Positions 1-10,849 of a stretch of DNA of 64,000 nucleotides are shown here, piece after piece. The DNA comes from Alisma plantago-aquatica (taxonomy: Eukaryota > Streptophyta > Magnoliopsida > Alismatales > Alismataceae), in assembly GCA_963693085.1 (NCBI GenBank), contig OY856414.1, positions 262,970,001 to 263,034,000 of the forward strand, read 5' to 3'. Under the pieces are notes generated by a model that was given only the letters and a program-made list of their open reading frames with translations, had not been told where the DNA came from and made no database searches. How positions within the stretch are numbered: position 1 is the first letter of the stretch; the number at the start of each line of letters is the position of its first letter. Both the position numbers and the translations under genes were made by a program.

Positions 1-520
1 ACATCGGTTTGGCCAAGTTACTCAAGTAGTAACACTCGATAAAATGGATATATGATTTAGTTAATGATTGTAGAATCATATTAGTGGATAACTCTTGACC
101 TAAAGGAAATCCCTATCATGCTAGATGTTCGATGTACCCAATGATATTTAGCACATGGGGATCTACTGGGTTTCACTCTTTCAGCTTGGATTTAAACAAT
201 GCTTCAAAGACATTATACCTTTCTTGCTTTACATGATTCTTAAGATGTGTTACCATATCAAGAATGTCCATTTTTTCATGTTGTTTATGTAACTCATAAT
301 ACATACAACTCAACATAAGGTTTTTGATGTTTTTGGCATCATTGACATGTTTCAAGTAAGCATCCATTTCAGCTCTAGGTGCATTAGGAGCAGGTTCCTC
401 TAGCACTAGTGTATGCAAGACATAGAGCTTATTATCATCATTGAGAACCTTTGTCAAAGTCCAGAACCAATCATGGAAGTTTATCTCATTTAGTTTGTTC
501 TTCTTAAGAACCAATCGCAA
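1..520 (-). pseudogene. Copia gag fragment (C1), UBN2/retrotran_gag type
   Basis: Minus-strand remnant of a Copia Gag, the structural protein that packages the element RNA. The open part (173-520, about 115 residues) carries the family pattern: an N-terminal FHDWF-like block, an acidic-proline LEEPAPNAP block, then DAYLKH and LMLSCMYYELHKQHEKMD. Reading on past a stop at 173, the same frame gives recognisable Gag sequence (DPHVLNIIGYIEHL, then FPLGQEL) down to position 1, with further stops. The matching gag in C2 shows the same order of blocks. The first codons are disrupted by a small insertion at 517-584. No zinc knuckle is visible because the window ends first. It is not expected to make protein. 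Confidence 0.85.
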
Positions 521-584
521 TGGTTATTTATTTATTTATTTTTTTTTTTTTTTGGAGAAGTCAGGAGGCAATGGTTATTTATTT
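517..584 (-). repeat. Very short retroposed insertion with oligo(A) tail and target duplication
   Basis: The 17-base sequence GCAATGGTTATTTATTT occurs at 517-533 and again at 568-584. It brackets about 34 bases that on the minus strand read TCCTGACTTCTCC followed by a long A-rich run. This looks like a severely 5'-truncated LINE- or SINE-type retroposition at the start of C1 gag. The homologous stretch in C2 lacks the insert. The source element cannot be named from so short a body. Confidence 0.5.
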
Positions 585-2000
585 TCCATTTGTTTCTATA
601 AGAGAAATTTGCAAATTTAGTCAAAACCCTTTTGATTTGATTTGATTTGATAATTTTGATGATATTAATTAGGCCTTTAATTATTTATTGCTCCTACTAT
701 TTTGTTCAAATTGATAGACCTTACTATCAATTAGGAAGATTACAGCGTATAATCTTCTAGTGAACTAACATTCAAAACAATTAAGTCAATACCCAACCAA
801 CATTGGCGCTCATGACCAATTATTAAGGTAGGCAACATTTGCCAATTGCATCTCATACAATTCTTGGATAGATGGTATGCACAAATCTTTTCCATAGTCC
901 ATCTGTAAGCTTCTACACACTTAATACTACTAAGGTCACCTATTTAAGCCTGACCCATAAGCCAACGCGATAGAATATGCACCTTTCTAGGGTAGACACA
1001 CATATCTACCATCACACTTCCACGAGATAGACTAAGTACCATGCTAGGGCTTGCCCACACTTGGTCGATCAAGATTTTCATGTGTGTTTCTTATGGAAAG
1101 CATCTAAGTTTAATATTTATTGATGGATTTTATAAATAAATACACATTCATAATATTTATTGAGGGATTTTATATATAAATACATATACATATCCAATAT
1201 CACATATTTATAGTACTTATCAAATACATGCTATATCAACAAACAAAACATGCAATTAGAAATATATGAACGATGGTATGGTCATATTAATGTAATTCCT
1301 TGGAGCTACAAGGAACTACTACCACCTAAGGTCCATATCATATGTAGTAACCTATTGTTGACAAAGATTTGTGCTAGAACCAGTCTAGGTTGACCAATTC
1401 AACTCTTGAACCAATCAGTTTGCCTCATGGTCAGTCGGTTGGTCTCTCAAATCGGTCGTCTGGTCTTTGGGTTCAAGTGATGTATGGACTCCTCCAGTCG
1501 ATAGGTTGGGCCACCAGTCAATTGGTTCCTCCTATCATCTGGCCTCCTCGGTCCTCCAGTCAATCAGTTCAACGTCTGAGTTGGTCGGTTCGTCTGGTGC
1601 AAAATGCCTTCTCATGAAAAAACATAAATTATAACTTTTCTATTCCATATTACATTGTATAAGGGAAAACCTCAAGTTATATTTGAGGGGAATATAGGAA
1701 GAGGAACATTAATTTACATTTGGAAAGGAGGGGAGAGGCTTGGTATGCAAACTGAATAACAATAGAAAATAAACCAAACAACCAAACACTCAATCCACAT
1801 GGGTTAAATCCATAACCACATATACAACCACCATCAAAACATTTTTAGAGTGACATGTATTTATTGCATATATATCATGTAATATATAAATATTTATATT
1901 TTTGGGATCATATGCACATTAATCATTTTAATATTTGCATCGTATGCAATAAAATAAATCTAATCACATTGATTTAAATCCAGATACACTGTAATTGACA
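585..2000 (-). other. C1 5' leader (untranslated) with a diverged motif cluster
   Basis: Non-coding leader between the primer site and gag of C1, homologous to 26560-27894 in C2. It contains a CG-rich cluster at about 1385-1615 made of variants of GGTCGGTTGGTTC and GACCAATTC. The same type of word occurs in the LTR. I see no credible gene; the 75-codon frame at 1390-1617 is a product of the cluster. Confidence 0.6.
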
Positions 2001-2014
2001 TGGATCTAATACCA
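2001..2014 (-). promoter_or_regulatory. C1 primer binding site (tRNA-iMet-like)
   Basis: On the minus strand this reads TGGTATTAGATCCA, one base inside the 5' LTR. That is close to TGGTATCAGAGCC, the usual Copia primer site complementary to initiator tRNA-Met. Confidence 0.75.
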
Positions 2015-2015
2015 C

Positions 2016-3388
2016 TTTTGGGAAATCTGGGTGACATATAAGGCTACAGAAACAAACATTTAATGGCCAATTCCCAAACCAGAATATTACATTAATAACA
2101 ATGTATCTAGGAAAGAGGATTACAAGAGTTATATCTGATCCTCAAGCAAGTCTAGCAACAACTCTTGTTGTAGCGTGCTTCTTTCTCAAATCATACTTGG
2201 ATGGCTATCGACAGAAACCTCCGAGTTGATCACCATAGACGACAGTTGACGATTTCCTCATATTGGGTGGCAAAAGCCTCCTCGCCTCTAGAGTAGACCA
2301 CGTGGACCACTGAGAACTCCAGTTGTGCTAACATGTAGGAGTTGTCCCTTAGAACGTCAGGGTGCTAATGTTGATTTTCTCTCTCAATTGTCTCTCCCTT
2401 GCTATCCTTCCCTTTGATGGGTAGGACTTGCTCAATCTCTCTTGGTTACCACAACTAGAGAGGACAACAATTGTTAGAGCTTGTTGTTGTGTCTGGGAAG
2501 CCCTAGTACCCCTCTATTTGTAGGAGGGCTAGGGATAGGGTTTCAACTCAATCTGGTTGTCAAAGAGATAAAAAATTTCATGAATTGTCTAGAAGCTACA
2601 GATGGTGAACCATTCAGTTCACTGTTAAACTGGTTGGTTCACTGGTGAACCATTTAGTTCATGTCCTAAACTGATTAGTTCATGTGCTTTCATATTTTGA
2701 ATCACATTGACATTCAATTTTTTATTAATGCAAAACATGATGTCAGCATCAATCCTTGATCTAATAAAATTGATCATTGAACTAGGCGATTAAACACTTG
2801 AACTATCTATTTGAGACCATGAGTTGATTGATTCACTAAATGAACATGTCGGTTCATGCCCTGGTTCAACCAATATTCATCCAATGAAATTTCCAGTTGA
2901 CCTGACACTTGAATCAATCAATTCAACACTTGAACCAATTGATTCACAATCCTGTCAGCCAATTTTCAACAATCATTGTTTAATTTTAATACCTAAACAC
3001 TTTAGTAATCAAGTTAAACATCATTCATGAATAAACTCCTATTCCCATCCTATGTGTGTGACCCTATAGGTTCCAAATTACATTGTTAGTGAATGTCCAT
3101 AACCAATTTATGACATCACAAGCAATGACTGGTATCTAACAACACATTATTACTACCCAAGTAATTTAGAAATTTGGAGAACAACTTCAACCTACAAACG
3201 ATCAGTGTTACCATGATCATATAGTTCCTTTGTCTCTGATATCCAAAATAAACTCAAGGCATGGAATCATCATCCTCTCAACATTCAATCCATATTCCTT
3301 GAACTGGAGTAGACTGTCTGAGATGCATGTGAGCTCACATATCACATATTGAGTCACACGAGTATTTCCATACATTTCTCAGTCTTGC
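2016..3388 (-). mobile_element. C1 5' LTR, first piece
   Basis: This piece aligns with the start (in plus-strand order) of the C2 LTRs. The leading TGTTGGG of C2 appears here as TTTTGGG. A decayed equivalent of the C2 TATA box lies near 2513-2525, and the GGTTCACTGGTGAACC-type motif cluster is at about 2600-2960. The piece stops at 3388 where G2 inserted and resumes at 10215. The words either side (TTTCTCAGTC, then CTTATCAAGTGG) are contiguous in the intact C2 LTR near 19075-19100. Confidence 0.85.
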
Positions 3389-5180
3389 TGTGATAACTTT
3401 GACTTTTCTCTTTCCTCATGTATTGGACATGTACTTGCTGCTTGCACTAATTACTCACTCTATACCTCAATTTTATTACTTTATATGTCTTGAGGCTTTT
3501 TGGGCTTGTTTTGACTGCACAATTTTATTGCACTATTTGACCTTTAATCTTTCAAAATTAATCAACTTTGATATTTCCGTGATCCTAATGACTTATGACA
3601 CTATCTCATAGTACCTAAATAACTTATGCTCCCTTGAAATGAGCTTGAACTGGGCTAGCATACCCACTTTCCCCCTAATGACATCTTTCATGTATCACAA
3701 CTCACATGTTACCTTTTTGGGTATTAAAACAATGTAACTTGAACACTTGTGAAGTTTGGATCTCTAAACCCATGAAATGTCAGCACCCTCAAAATCAGTA
3801 TCCATGACTATGTCTCATGCTATTTAAAATCAAAATCTCATACTTTTGTGCCATGCTAACATCATAAGACCTTAAGTAATGACTCTAGTACATGATTATG
3901 ACCTATAATGACCTAACATAAACTGTCATTTTAAGGATATGAATTTCCATCACTCATCTTGTTAAATTAGATTTTTGTATGCATTGATTATACTCTAAAC
4001 ATGGACATTCTCTTAGCCTAAGGCACCCTATGATGTTGTGCACCATGTAGTACACTTGTGTGAATTTGTTGATATGACCAAAACCATGCTTGTTTAAAAA
4101 GGGGACCTAAGTACTTAAGAATGTCAAAGTGGGTACTCCCACTCCATACTAATGAGATATCTATCCTTTTACTCTAGGTTGACATTGAGGGTCTGACCTT
4201 GAGCTCTTGGTGCTAGGTTTTACTCTACTCTTGCAAGGTACACTTTTTACTCCTCTTGAATTATTGCTATTATTATGACTTGGTTGCTAGTTGTATATGT
4301 AGAGTCTAAATGCTTGGCTATGAATATTTTTTGACATAAGTGACCTTATGATATCCTTTTCATGCTTTGATATATATTATATGCTGAACATCACCCTCAA
4401 AAATTAATGTAGAAAACCATTGTACAATAACCCTTGTGCCCTACCCAACTCATGGGATGTGGGCATAAGGCACATTGACTCCTCCTCGAGTTGTCAAGAG
4501 GGGAGAAAAATACTTGGTTGAATATACAGTGACCCTACGACTTTGATCGTTTGGGCCCGTCATGGTTGAAACATGCAACTATTGGCTATGCCTTAATTTT
4601 CCATATAGACTCTTCCTTTGGAAGTTGTCACACGAATATAAGGCCTTACGATGTAATTAAGTACAATGGTGAAATTAACCTAAAAGATGCTCTTGGAAAC
4701 TTTGTTACATGTTTCTTATGTTGTTGTTCTTTGGTCTTTACTTCTTGTTATCTTGCCAAGCTTATATTATATTAATCTCATAATCTTGCTAGTTTTGTTT
4801 TGCAAAGTGTACCAATGCACCCGCATTGAATTTGTGTCCTATTTTTGTTCCCTATTAGGTGATCAATAGGTTAATAAAGCTTTATGAAGGAACCTCTACA
4901 ACAAAGAACAAACTCTCAACATGAGGCTTGTAGTAAATAAATGGGTTTATCAATCTCTTTATGTAATAGAATAGTTATGATGATCTTGTAATCTCTTCAC
5001 ATTATTTCCTTGAACTATGTTGTACTTAAGACACTTTGGTTCTATATATGATGGTGGACACTATTTTTATCTTATTTACATATTCTTATGTGTCTTGTTC
5101 CATTTTACATACATGCACCCAAAACCACTGACTATGTAGTCAGTGGAGGTAGGTTGAGGATAACAAACGACTCCATGACA
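3389..5180 (+). mobile_element. G2 5' LTR, internally deleted
   Basis: This 1792 bp LTR matches the 3' LTR of G2 at both ends but lacks about 1.27 kb corresponding to roughly 7290-8545 of the other copy. The junction is near 3520, where GACTGCACA runs straight into ATTTTATTGCACTATTTG. The missing part contains the TATA box and the GC-rich region, so this copy has lost its likely promoter. Confidence 0.85.
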
Positions 5181-7149
5181 AATGGTATCAAAGACAGACA
5201 CATGAGCCTTTGTGTAAGTAGGGCATGAAACATCATTAGAACCTAGGGAGAACCTAAATCAATAATGATGAAACTAGGTAGTAGGTTTAGTGCACCACGT
5301 GGGGTTCCTCCTCACATCTAGCTACCCTAAGTGAATCTAAGATGTGAAGCCTAGAGAGTCTTGTAACATCTCATCTCTTCTTTAAGGACTACCCCTAGCC
5401 ACCTAATTAGATGAGGATTAGTTAGCTTCCATGTGTGAGCTTACTCTATGACCCATTGCTCACATGATCACTCTATTTTGGGTAGTATATATATGGGGAA
5501 ATTAAAATTCAAAATAATTGGTAAAAATTGATTAATATGATATTGATGCCATGATCTGATTGTAACTATGAAACTCAGTTTAAGTTAATAATCTTGAAGG
5601 TTAGTACTCATGTGTTAATCCTCCATATCATTTGAAACTCAACTATGCCCAATTATGACTAATATTCTTCCTATGTTTGAGGATAATGACAATGATCTTG
5701 ATGTAGTGAAATAAGGAGAATGTATACCTTATACCTCATGTTTAATGAGGTCCCTATTTAATTATTGCCTCTGATGTCCCAATTTGATTAAACCTCAAAC
5801 ATAATTAAGCAAATATTACCCTATTATGAATTGTACCATGATTATGCTTGGTGTAATGATATTCTTAGACAAATGATCTTGATGATAAGCCTGTGATACC
5901 CGAGTCACCTTCCCTATTGATTACTATGCCTCCATCAATCTCAACTTTGGCATGATATGATAATTTAGGACCCTTGATCTTTCCCATTGTACTCATACTC
6001 TAGTAATGTCCTATTCAACTACTTGATTTCCAATTATGCCCTTGCCTTGATATTCAAAGAAGGGAACAATATTTTGACCTTAAATATGAAGTTCTTGGAC
6101 TTTGGGCCCACATGATGATTTTGACCCCTGATATCATAGGATATGACTTGATAGTTGGTATCCTCCCAATTTTATACATGCTTGATGATCATGATTAATA
6201 TGGACTAATGTGCTAGACTAGGGTTGAAGTTTGGCTCTCGACTCCCCTAACCTAGGAGACATCTATATTTTAACCCCTCTAGATCTTCATCTTGATGGTT
6301 ATCTAGTGCTTGGAAAGGTGTCCCCTTTCCTGTAATTCATATCTTTTGACCTAAGCCCATAATAGGTCACACTCATGGTAATGATGGTACTTGATCTTGA
6401 TGTATCCATTTGAAAAAAAATGAATGAATGATCAACCTATGGTCTAGTAGAAACCCTAAAACCCTAGTTTTGAAATGTTTGGATCTATGGCCTAGATATC
6501 TAACCATTGACTCTCCATTTTGATCTTGATATGGCTTGACTCGCATCATCACCCAATATTGGATTGGATATCACCCTGATTTATGACTAATGACTTTCAT
6601 GTTCCCAAATTTGATATTGTTGGATTTATGGTCATGTTGGACTTTCGATTTATGAATTAGGGTTTAAGCCACATATGGAACTAAGGGTGGGGCCTTCCTT
6701 TGAGTTTTATCATGAAGCCATAATGTTGAAAAATGATGCATGTCTCGAAATGTTGTTTTGAAATCTTGATCCCAGAAGTGTACCCCCACTTAGGACAATA
6801 TAGAGGCTAAAAATCATAAATGATTATTACATTGAAAGTCATTATGTATTCTTGATGAAAGAGCCCTATTTGTTTGACTTAAAAATGCGATCTCTCCAAA
6901 TTGGTGAACCTATAGGATGATCCCTCTCAATTTGTGATTTATGTAATGTTGCCCCAATTTTATGATCGATGCGACTTTACCTTGACGATAGTACTCTATT
7001 GTTTGATTTTCAAAATGAAATGGATACTCTAATGGGTGATGATACCTAATGAGAATACTAGGATGATCTTGATGATGAAGGGAAAACTCAATCTTGATTG
7101 ATGACTTGTGTTAATTTTGGGGATAAAATTCCTTTTAAGGTGGGGAGGA
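5181..7149 (+). other. G2 internal region, non-coding
   Basis: About 2 kb without any protein similarity I can recognise and dense with stops on both strands. It starts with a primer site (AATGGTATCAAAGAC, 5181-5195; tRNA-Met type) and ends with the polypurine tract. Several stretches match the body of G1 in inverse orientation: the repeat around CTAGAGAGTCTTGTAACATCTC near 5350 has its counterpart near 40400, and the 3' end matches 13060-13120. Packaging and mobilisation would have to come from an autonomous relative. Confidence 0.7.
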
Positions 7150-10100
7150 TGTGATAACCTTGCCTTTTCTCTTTCCTCATGTATTGGACATGTACTTGGT
7201 GCTTGCACTAATTCGTCACTCTATACCTAAATTTTATTACTTGATATGTCTTGATTCTTTTTGGACTTGTTTTGAGTGCACATATCAAGTGGTGATGCAA
7301 TATTTGATGTGGAACCAAGTTTGTACCTATTTCTTCACTTCATCATATCTTTTTCTATTTTGACATTATCCATATGTCTCACTCAACTATTCCCTTATGT
7401 TCATCATGTATAGGACACTCCTATGTCTCCAATACACCAAATTTTGCTTAATTTCGAGCTAGGATGAGAGAGATATGCACATTTAAAATCTGTTTGAATT
7501 AACCCTTTTTCTAACTCGAAATTTTCACCTTTTTAGTTCGGCCCTTTTGGGCCCAATTCATAGGAATGGCTTAGCCTCAATTTTTTCCCCTATGATGCTA
7601 AGTCATCTATCCTTGTGCATGTTTTTTAGATAATCTCATCCCTCCAATCCTAATGCCACAGATTTAGATCCTAATCCAATGACTACTGTATCTCCTTCCT
7701 CCTCCGTACATCACCCGACAGCAATGGCACTACAACACCACCAAAATCCTCCTTGGCACCACAAATCAACCCCTTTTCCCTCCACCTGCAGCCCTAATTG
7801 AGACCTCACTACCTATAAAACCTCTCCTCAAACTCCTTCCCCCACTTTTCTTCTTATTTTCGCCAACCCTACCTGCCCCAGCACCTCCATCTCCTCCCCC
7901 ATCATTTCTGGCACCGCTAGCAAGTCTTAAATGGGCGTTGGCATTTCATACCTTCTCGACCACTAGAAACCCTACCTTAAGCCTCACAAGGTCACGAGAC
8001 CGGGTGTCACCTTTTGAGGCCTCGACATGGTCTGGTCGGAGTCTACACTCGACCTCTGGTGAGCCATAGCCGTTGGACCACCACGGACAATGCGAAGTCT
8101 TCTCGTGTCTCGTCCTAGGAGGGGGACATGTCGCTATTCGTCAGATGATCATGGGTCCATGGTGGGTCATCGATGGAGGGATCTGATGGTCTGATCGCTT
8201 CCCCTCTCATGTGCCTAGATGGCGTTTGGAGGCAGTTACGAGCCATCATGGAGCCTCTACTTGAGGTCATGGGTGGTCGGTAGCAGCCAGCACACCTCGA
8301 TGGATCGAGTCAACATAGGGGATACACTCCCTACATGCCAGGCCCAAACACATCTCTCCAACAGCCCAAATCAAGGTTTTCCCCAAAATCCTCGTTAATT
8401 AGTGAACAAACTTCAAAATCTTATTTCTCTCTCACCACTTAACCAAATAATAAGGTATTATATACCATTTTGATCGTAAAATCACCACCTTTTCAATGGT
8501 GATGGCTATGATTCCTAGTTTCATTCATACATCCACTGATTTGCTATTTTATTGTACTATTTGACGTTTAATATTTCAAAATTAATCAACTTTGCTATTT
8601 TTCATGATCCTAATGTCTTATGACACTATCTCATAGTATCTCAGTAACTTATGCTACCTTGAAATAAGATTGAAATGGCCTAGCATATCCAATTGCCCCC
8701 TAATGACATCTTTCATGTATCACAACTCACATGTTACCTTTATGGGTATTAAAATAATGTAACTTGAACACTTATAAAGTTTGGATCTCTAAATCCCATG
8801 AATTGTCATCACCCTCGAAATCAGTATTCATGACTATGTCTCATGCTATCTAAAATCAAAATCACATACTTTTATTCCATGCTAACATCATAAGACCTAA
8901 AGTACTCACTCTAGTACATGATTATGGCCTATAATGACATAACATAAACCATGATTTTAAGGATATTAATTTCCATCACTCATCTTGTTAAATCAGATTA
9001 GTTTATGCCTTGATTATACTCTAAACATGGACATTCTCTTAGCCTAAGGAACCCAATGATGTTGTGCACATTTTAGTACACTTGTGTGAATATGGTGATA
9101 TGAATAGAACCATGCTTGTTTAAAAAGGGTACCTAAGTGCTTAAGAATGTTCATGTGGGTACTCCCACTCCATACTAGTGAGAGATCTATCCTTGTACTC
9201 TAGGTTGACATTGAGGGGCTGACCTTGAGCTCTTGGTACTAGGTTTTACTCTACTCTTGCAAGGTACACTTTTTACTCATGTTGAATTATTGCTATTGTT
9301 ATGACTTGGTTGCTAGTTGTATATGTAGAGTATACCTGCTTGGCTATGAATATTATTTGACATAAGTGACCTTATGATATCCTTTTCATGATTTGATATA
9401 TATTATATGTTGAACATCACCCTCAAACATTAATGTAGAAAACCATTGTACAATAACCATTGCGCCCTACCCAACTCATGGGATGTGGGCATAAGGTACA
9501 GTGACTCCTATTTGAGTTGTCAAGAGGGGAGAAAAATACTTGGTTGAATATAGGGTGACCATAAAGATATGATCATTTGGGCCCCTCATGGTTGAAACGT
9601 GCAACTATTGGATATGCCTTAGTTTGTCATATAGACTCTTCCTTTTGAAGTTGTCACACGAATATAATGCCTTACAATGTTGTTAAGTACAATGGTTAAA
9701 TTAACCTAAAAGATGCTATTGAAAACTTTGTTACATGTTTCTTAAGTAGTTTTGCTTTGGTATTTACTTATTGTTATCTTGCCAAGCTTATATTATGTTA
9801 ATCTCATAATCTTGCTAGTTTCGTTGATGCAAAGTGTACCAATGCACCCACATTGAATTTGTGTCCTATTTTTGTTCCCTATTAGGCGATCAACAGGTGA
9901 ATAAAGCTTTATGAAAGAACCTCTACAACAAAGACCAAACTCTCAACATGAGACTTGTAGTAAATAAATGGGTTTCTCAATCGCTTCATGTAATAGAATA
10001 GTTATGTTGATCTTGTAATCTCTTCATGTTGTTTCCTTGAACTATGTTGTACTTAAGACATTGTGGTTCTATATATGATGATGGACACTATTTTGCTCTT

Positions 10101-10214
10101 ATTTACATATGCTTGTGTGTCTTGTGCCATTTTATGGACGGATCCCCAAAGCCTATTTCCACTGACTTTGTATTTAGTGGAGGTAGGTTGAGGGTAACAA
10201 ATGGCTCAATGACA
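7150..10214 (+). mobile_element. G2 3' LTR (full length)
   Basis: A 3065 bp LTR from TGTGATAAC to ATGACA. It holds a TATA box (TATAAAA, 7814-7820) followed by a pyrimidine-rich stretch and a GC-rich segment (about 7960-8330). I find no coding potential beyond chance frames. Comparison with the 5' LTR shows which part that copy has lost. Confidence 0.85.
7814..7820 (+). promoter_or_regulatory. TATA box of the G2 3' LTR
   Basis: TATAAAA within CCTATAAAACCTCTCC, followed by a CT-rich stretch as is common around plant transcription starts. Its place in the first third of the LTR fits a U3/R boundary at about 7845. Confidence 0.5.
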
Positions 10215-10849
10215 CTCACTTATCAAGTGGACTAGATATCAAACTCCTACAGGAGGGACAAATCCCATATACATCCTCAAAATCAATCCCCATGTGTTAG
10301 GCAATCCTTATTCAAGGTTACATTGGATGATGTATAAATACATTGAACAACATTTGATAAGTGTAGTGACTTCAAGTCTAAGAACCAAAATCACCACTAT
10401 CACTATGAGGGTTGATTCTGACTACCATTCCATGGTGTCCATGTAATGCTCTCAAGGTGGGTTCGTTTGATACATTGTTCTCTAATATGTACTTGTGTGC
10501 TTGACTTGATATCACATATCATGACTAATGAGACTTTGTCAAAAGTCAACACACACTCTAGCCTTATGTATTATTGTCATCTATTTTGTTTCCATAGTAC
10601 TATCTGACTACAGACATAACAAGAATGTATGTACTCTTATCATACATATGATATCATTGTTCAGGTCTTCAACATTAAGACATATGTCATTGAGTAGCAT
10701 CATTCTTTAGACATCTACTATGCCTGTTTCTTCATCTCATGATTGAAACAAACATAATATATGTAATTACCTTTACCTTTATCAAATCAGGTATTTAAGT
10801 CCCCATTGCAATCATTATATGATTGGATCTTTGGGCATACATACCTATA
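10215..10849 (-). mobile_element. C1 5' LTR, second piece
   Basis: Continuation of the Copia LTR after G2. It aligns with 19090-19747 of C2, including the word CATGACTAATGAGAC and the terminal GGGCATACATACC block. This end is the U3 start in the element's own orientation. The 60-codon frames here are not genes. Confidence 0.85.

Larger units (their letters stand above)
3389..10214 (+). mobile_element. Gypsy-like non-autonomous LTR element G2
   Basis: A complete but non-coding LTR retrotransposon inserted in the LTR of C1. Both LTRs start TGTGATAAC and end ...ATGACA. A Met-type primer site follows the first LTR, and a polypurine tract (AAGGTGGGGAGGA, 7137-7149) precedes the second. The flanks CTTGC (3384-3388) and CTCAC (10215-10219) fit a target duplication with two transitions. 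The body, 5181-7149, is about 2.0 kb with no gag or pol signature and is shorter than the 3.07 kb LTR. G1 is a second copy of this family with a body of the same size. Confidence 0.85.
1..10849 (-). mobile_element. Copia element C1 (partial; off left edge; interrupted by G2)
   Basis: Ty1/Copia retrotransposon on the minus strand. In its own order the window shows a 5' LTR (10849-10215 plus 3388-2016), a primer site (2014-2001), a leader and gag (520-1). Pol and the 3' LTR lie beyond position 1. The LTR is homologous along its length to the LTRs of C2, and the gag proteins match, so C1 and C2 are one family. The right end, GGCATACATACCTATA, corresponds to the C2 LTR end. Directly beyond it the sequence becomes the LTR of G1, matching 58620 onward. 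C1 therefore inserted into the G1 3' LTR, and the other target-site copy (TTATC at 10850-10854) should lie off the left edge. Confidence 0.85.

Noticed and set aside
3390..3611. Hydrophobic small frames (also 4551-4869 and 7151-7363)
   Set aside because: They lie in AT-rich LTR sequence of G2, and the two LTR copies do not keep them equally. No start context or domain supports a gene.
5181..7149. Hidden gag-pol in the G2 body
   Set aside because: I looked for zinc knuckle, protease D-S/T-G, RT YxDD and integrase motifs on both strands and found none. The G1 body agrees.
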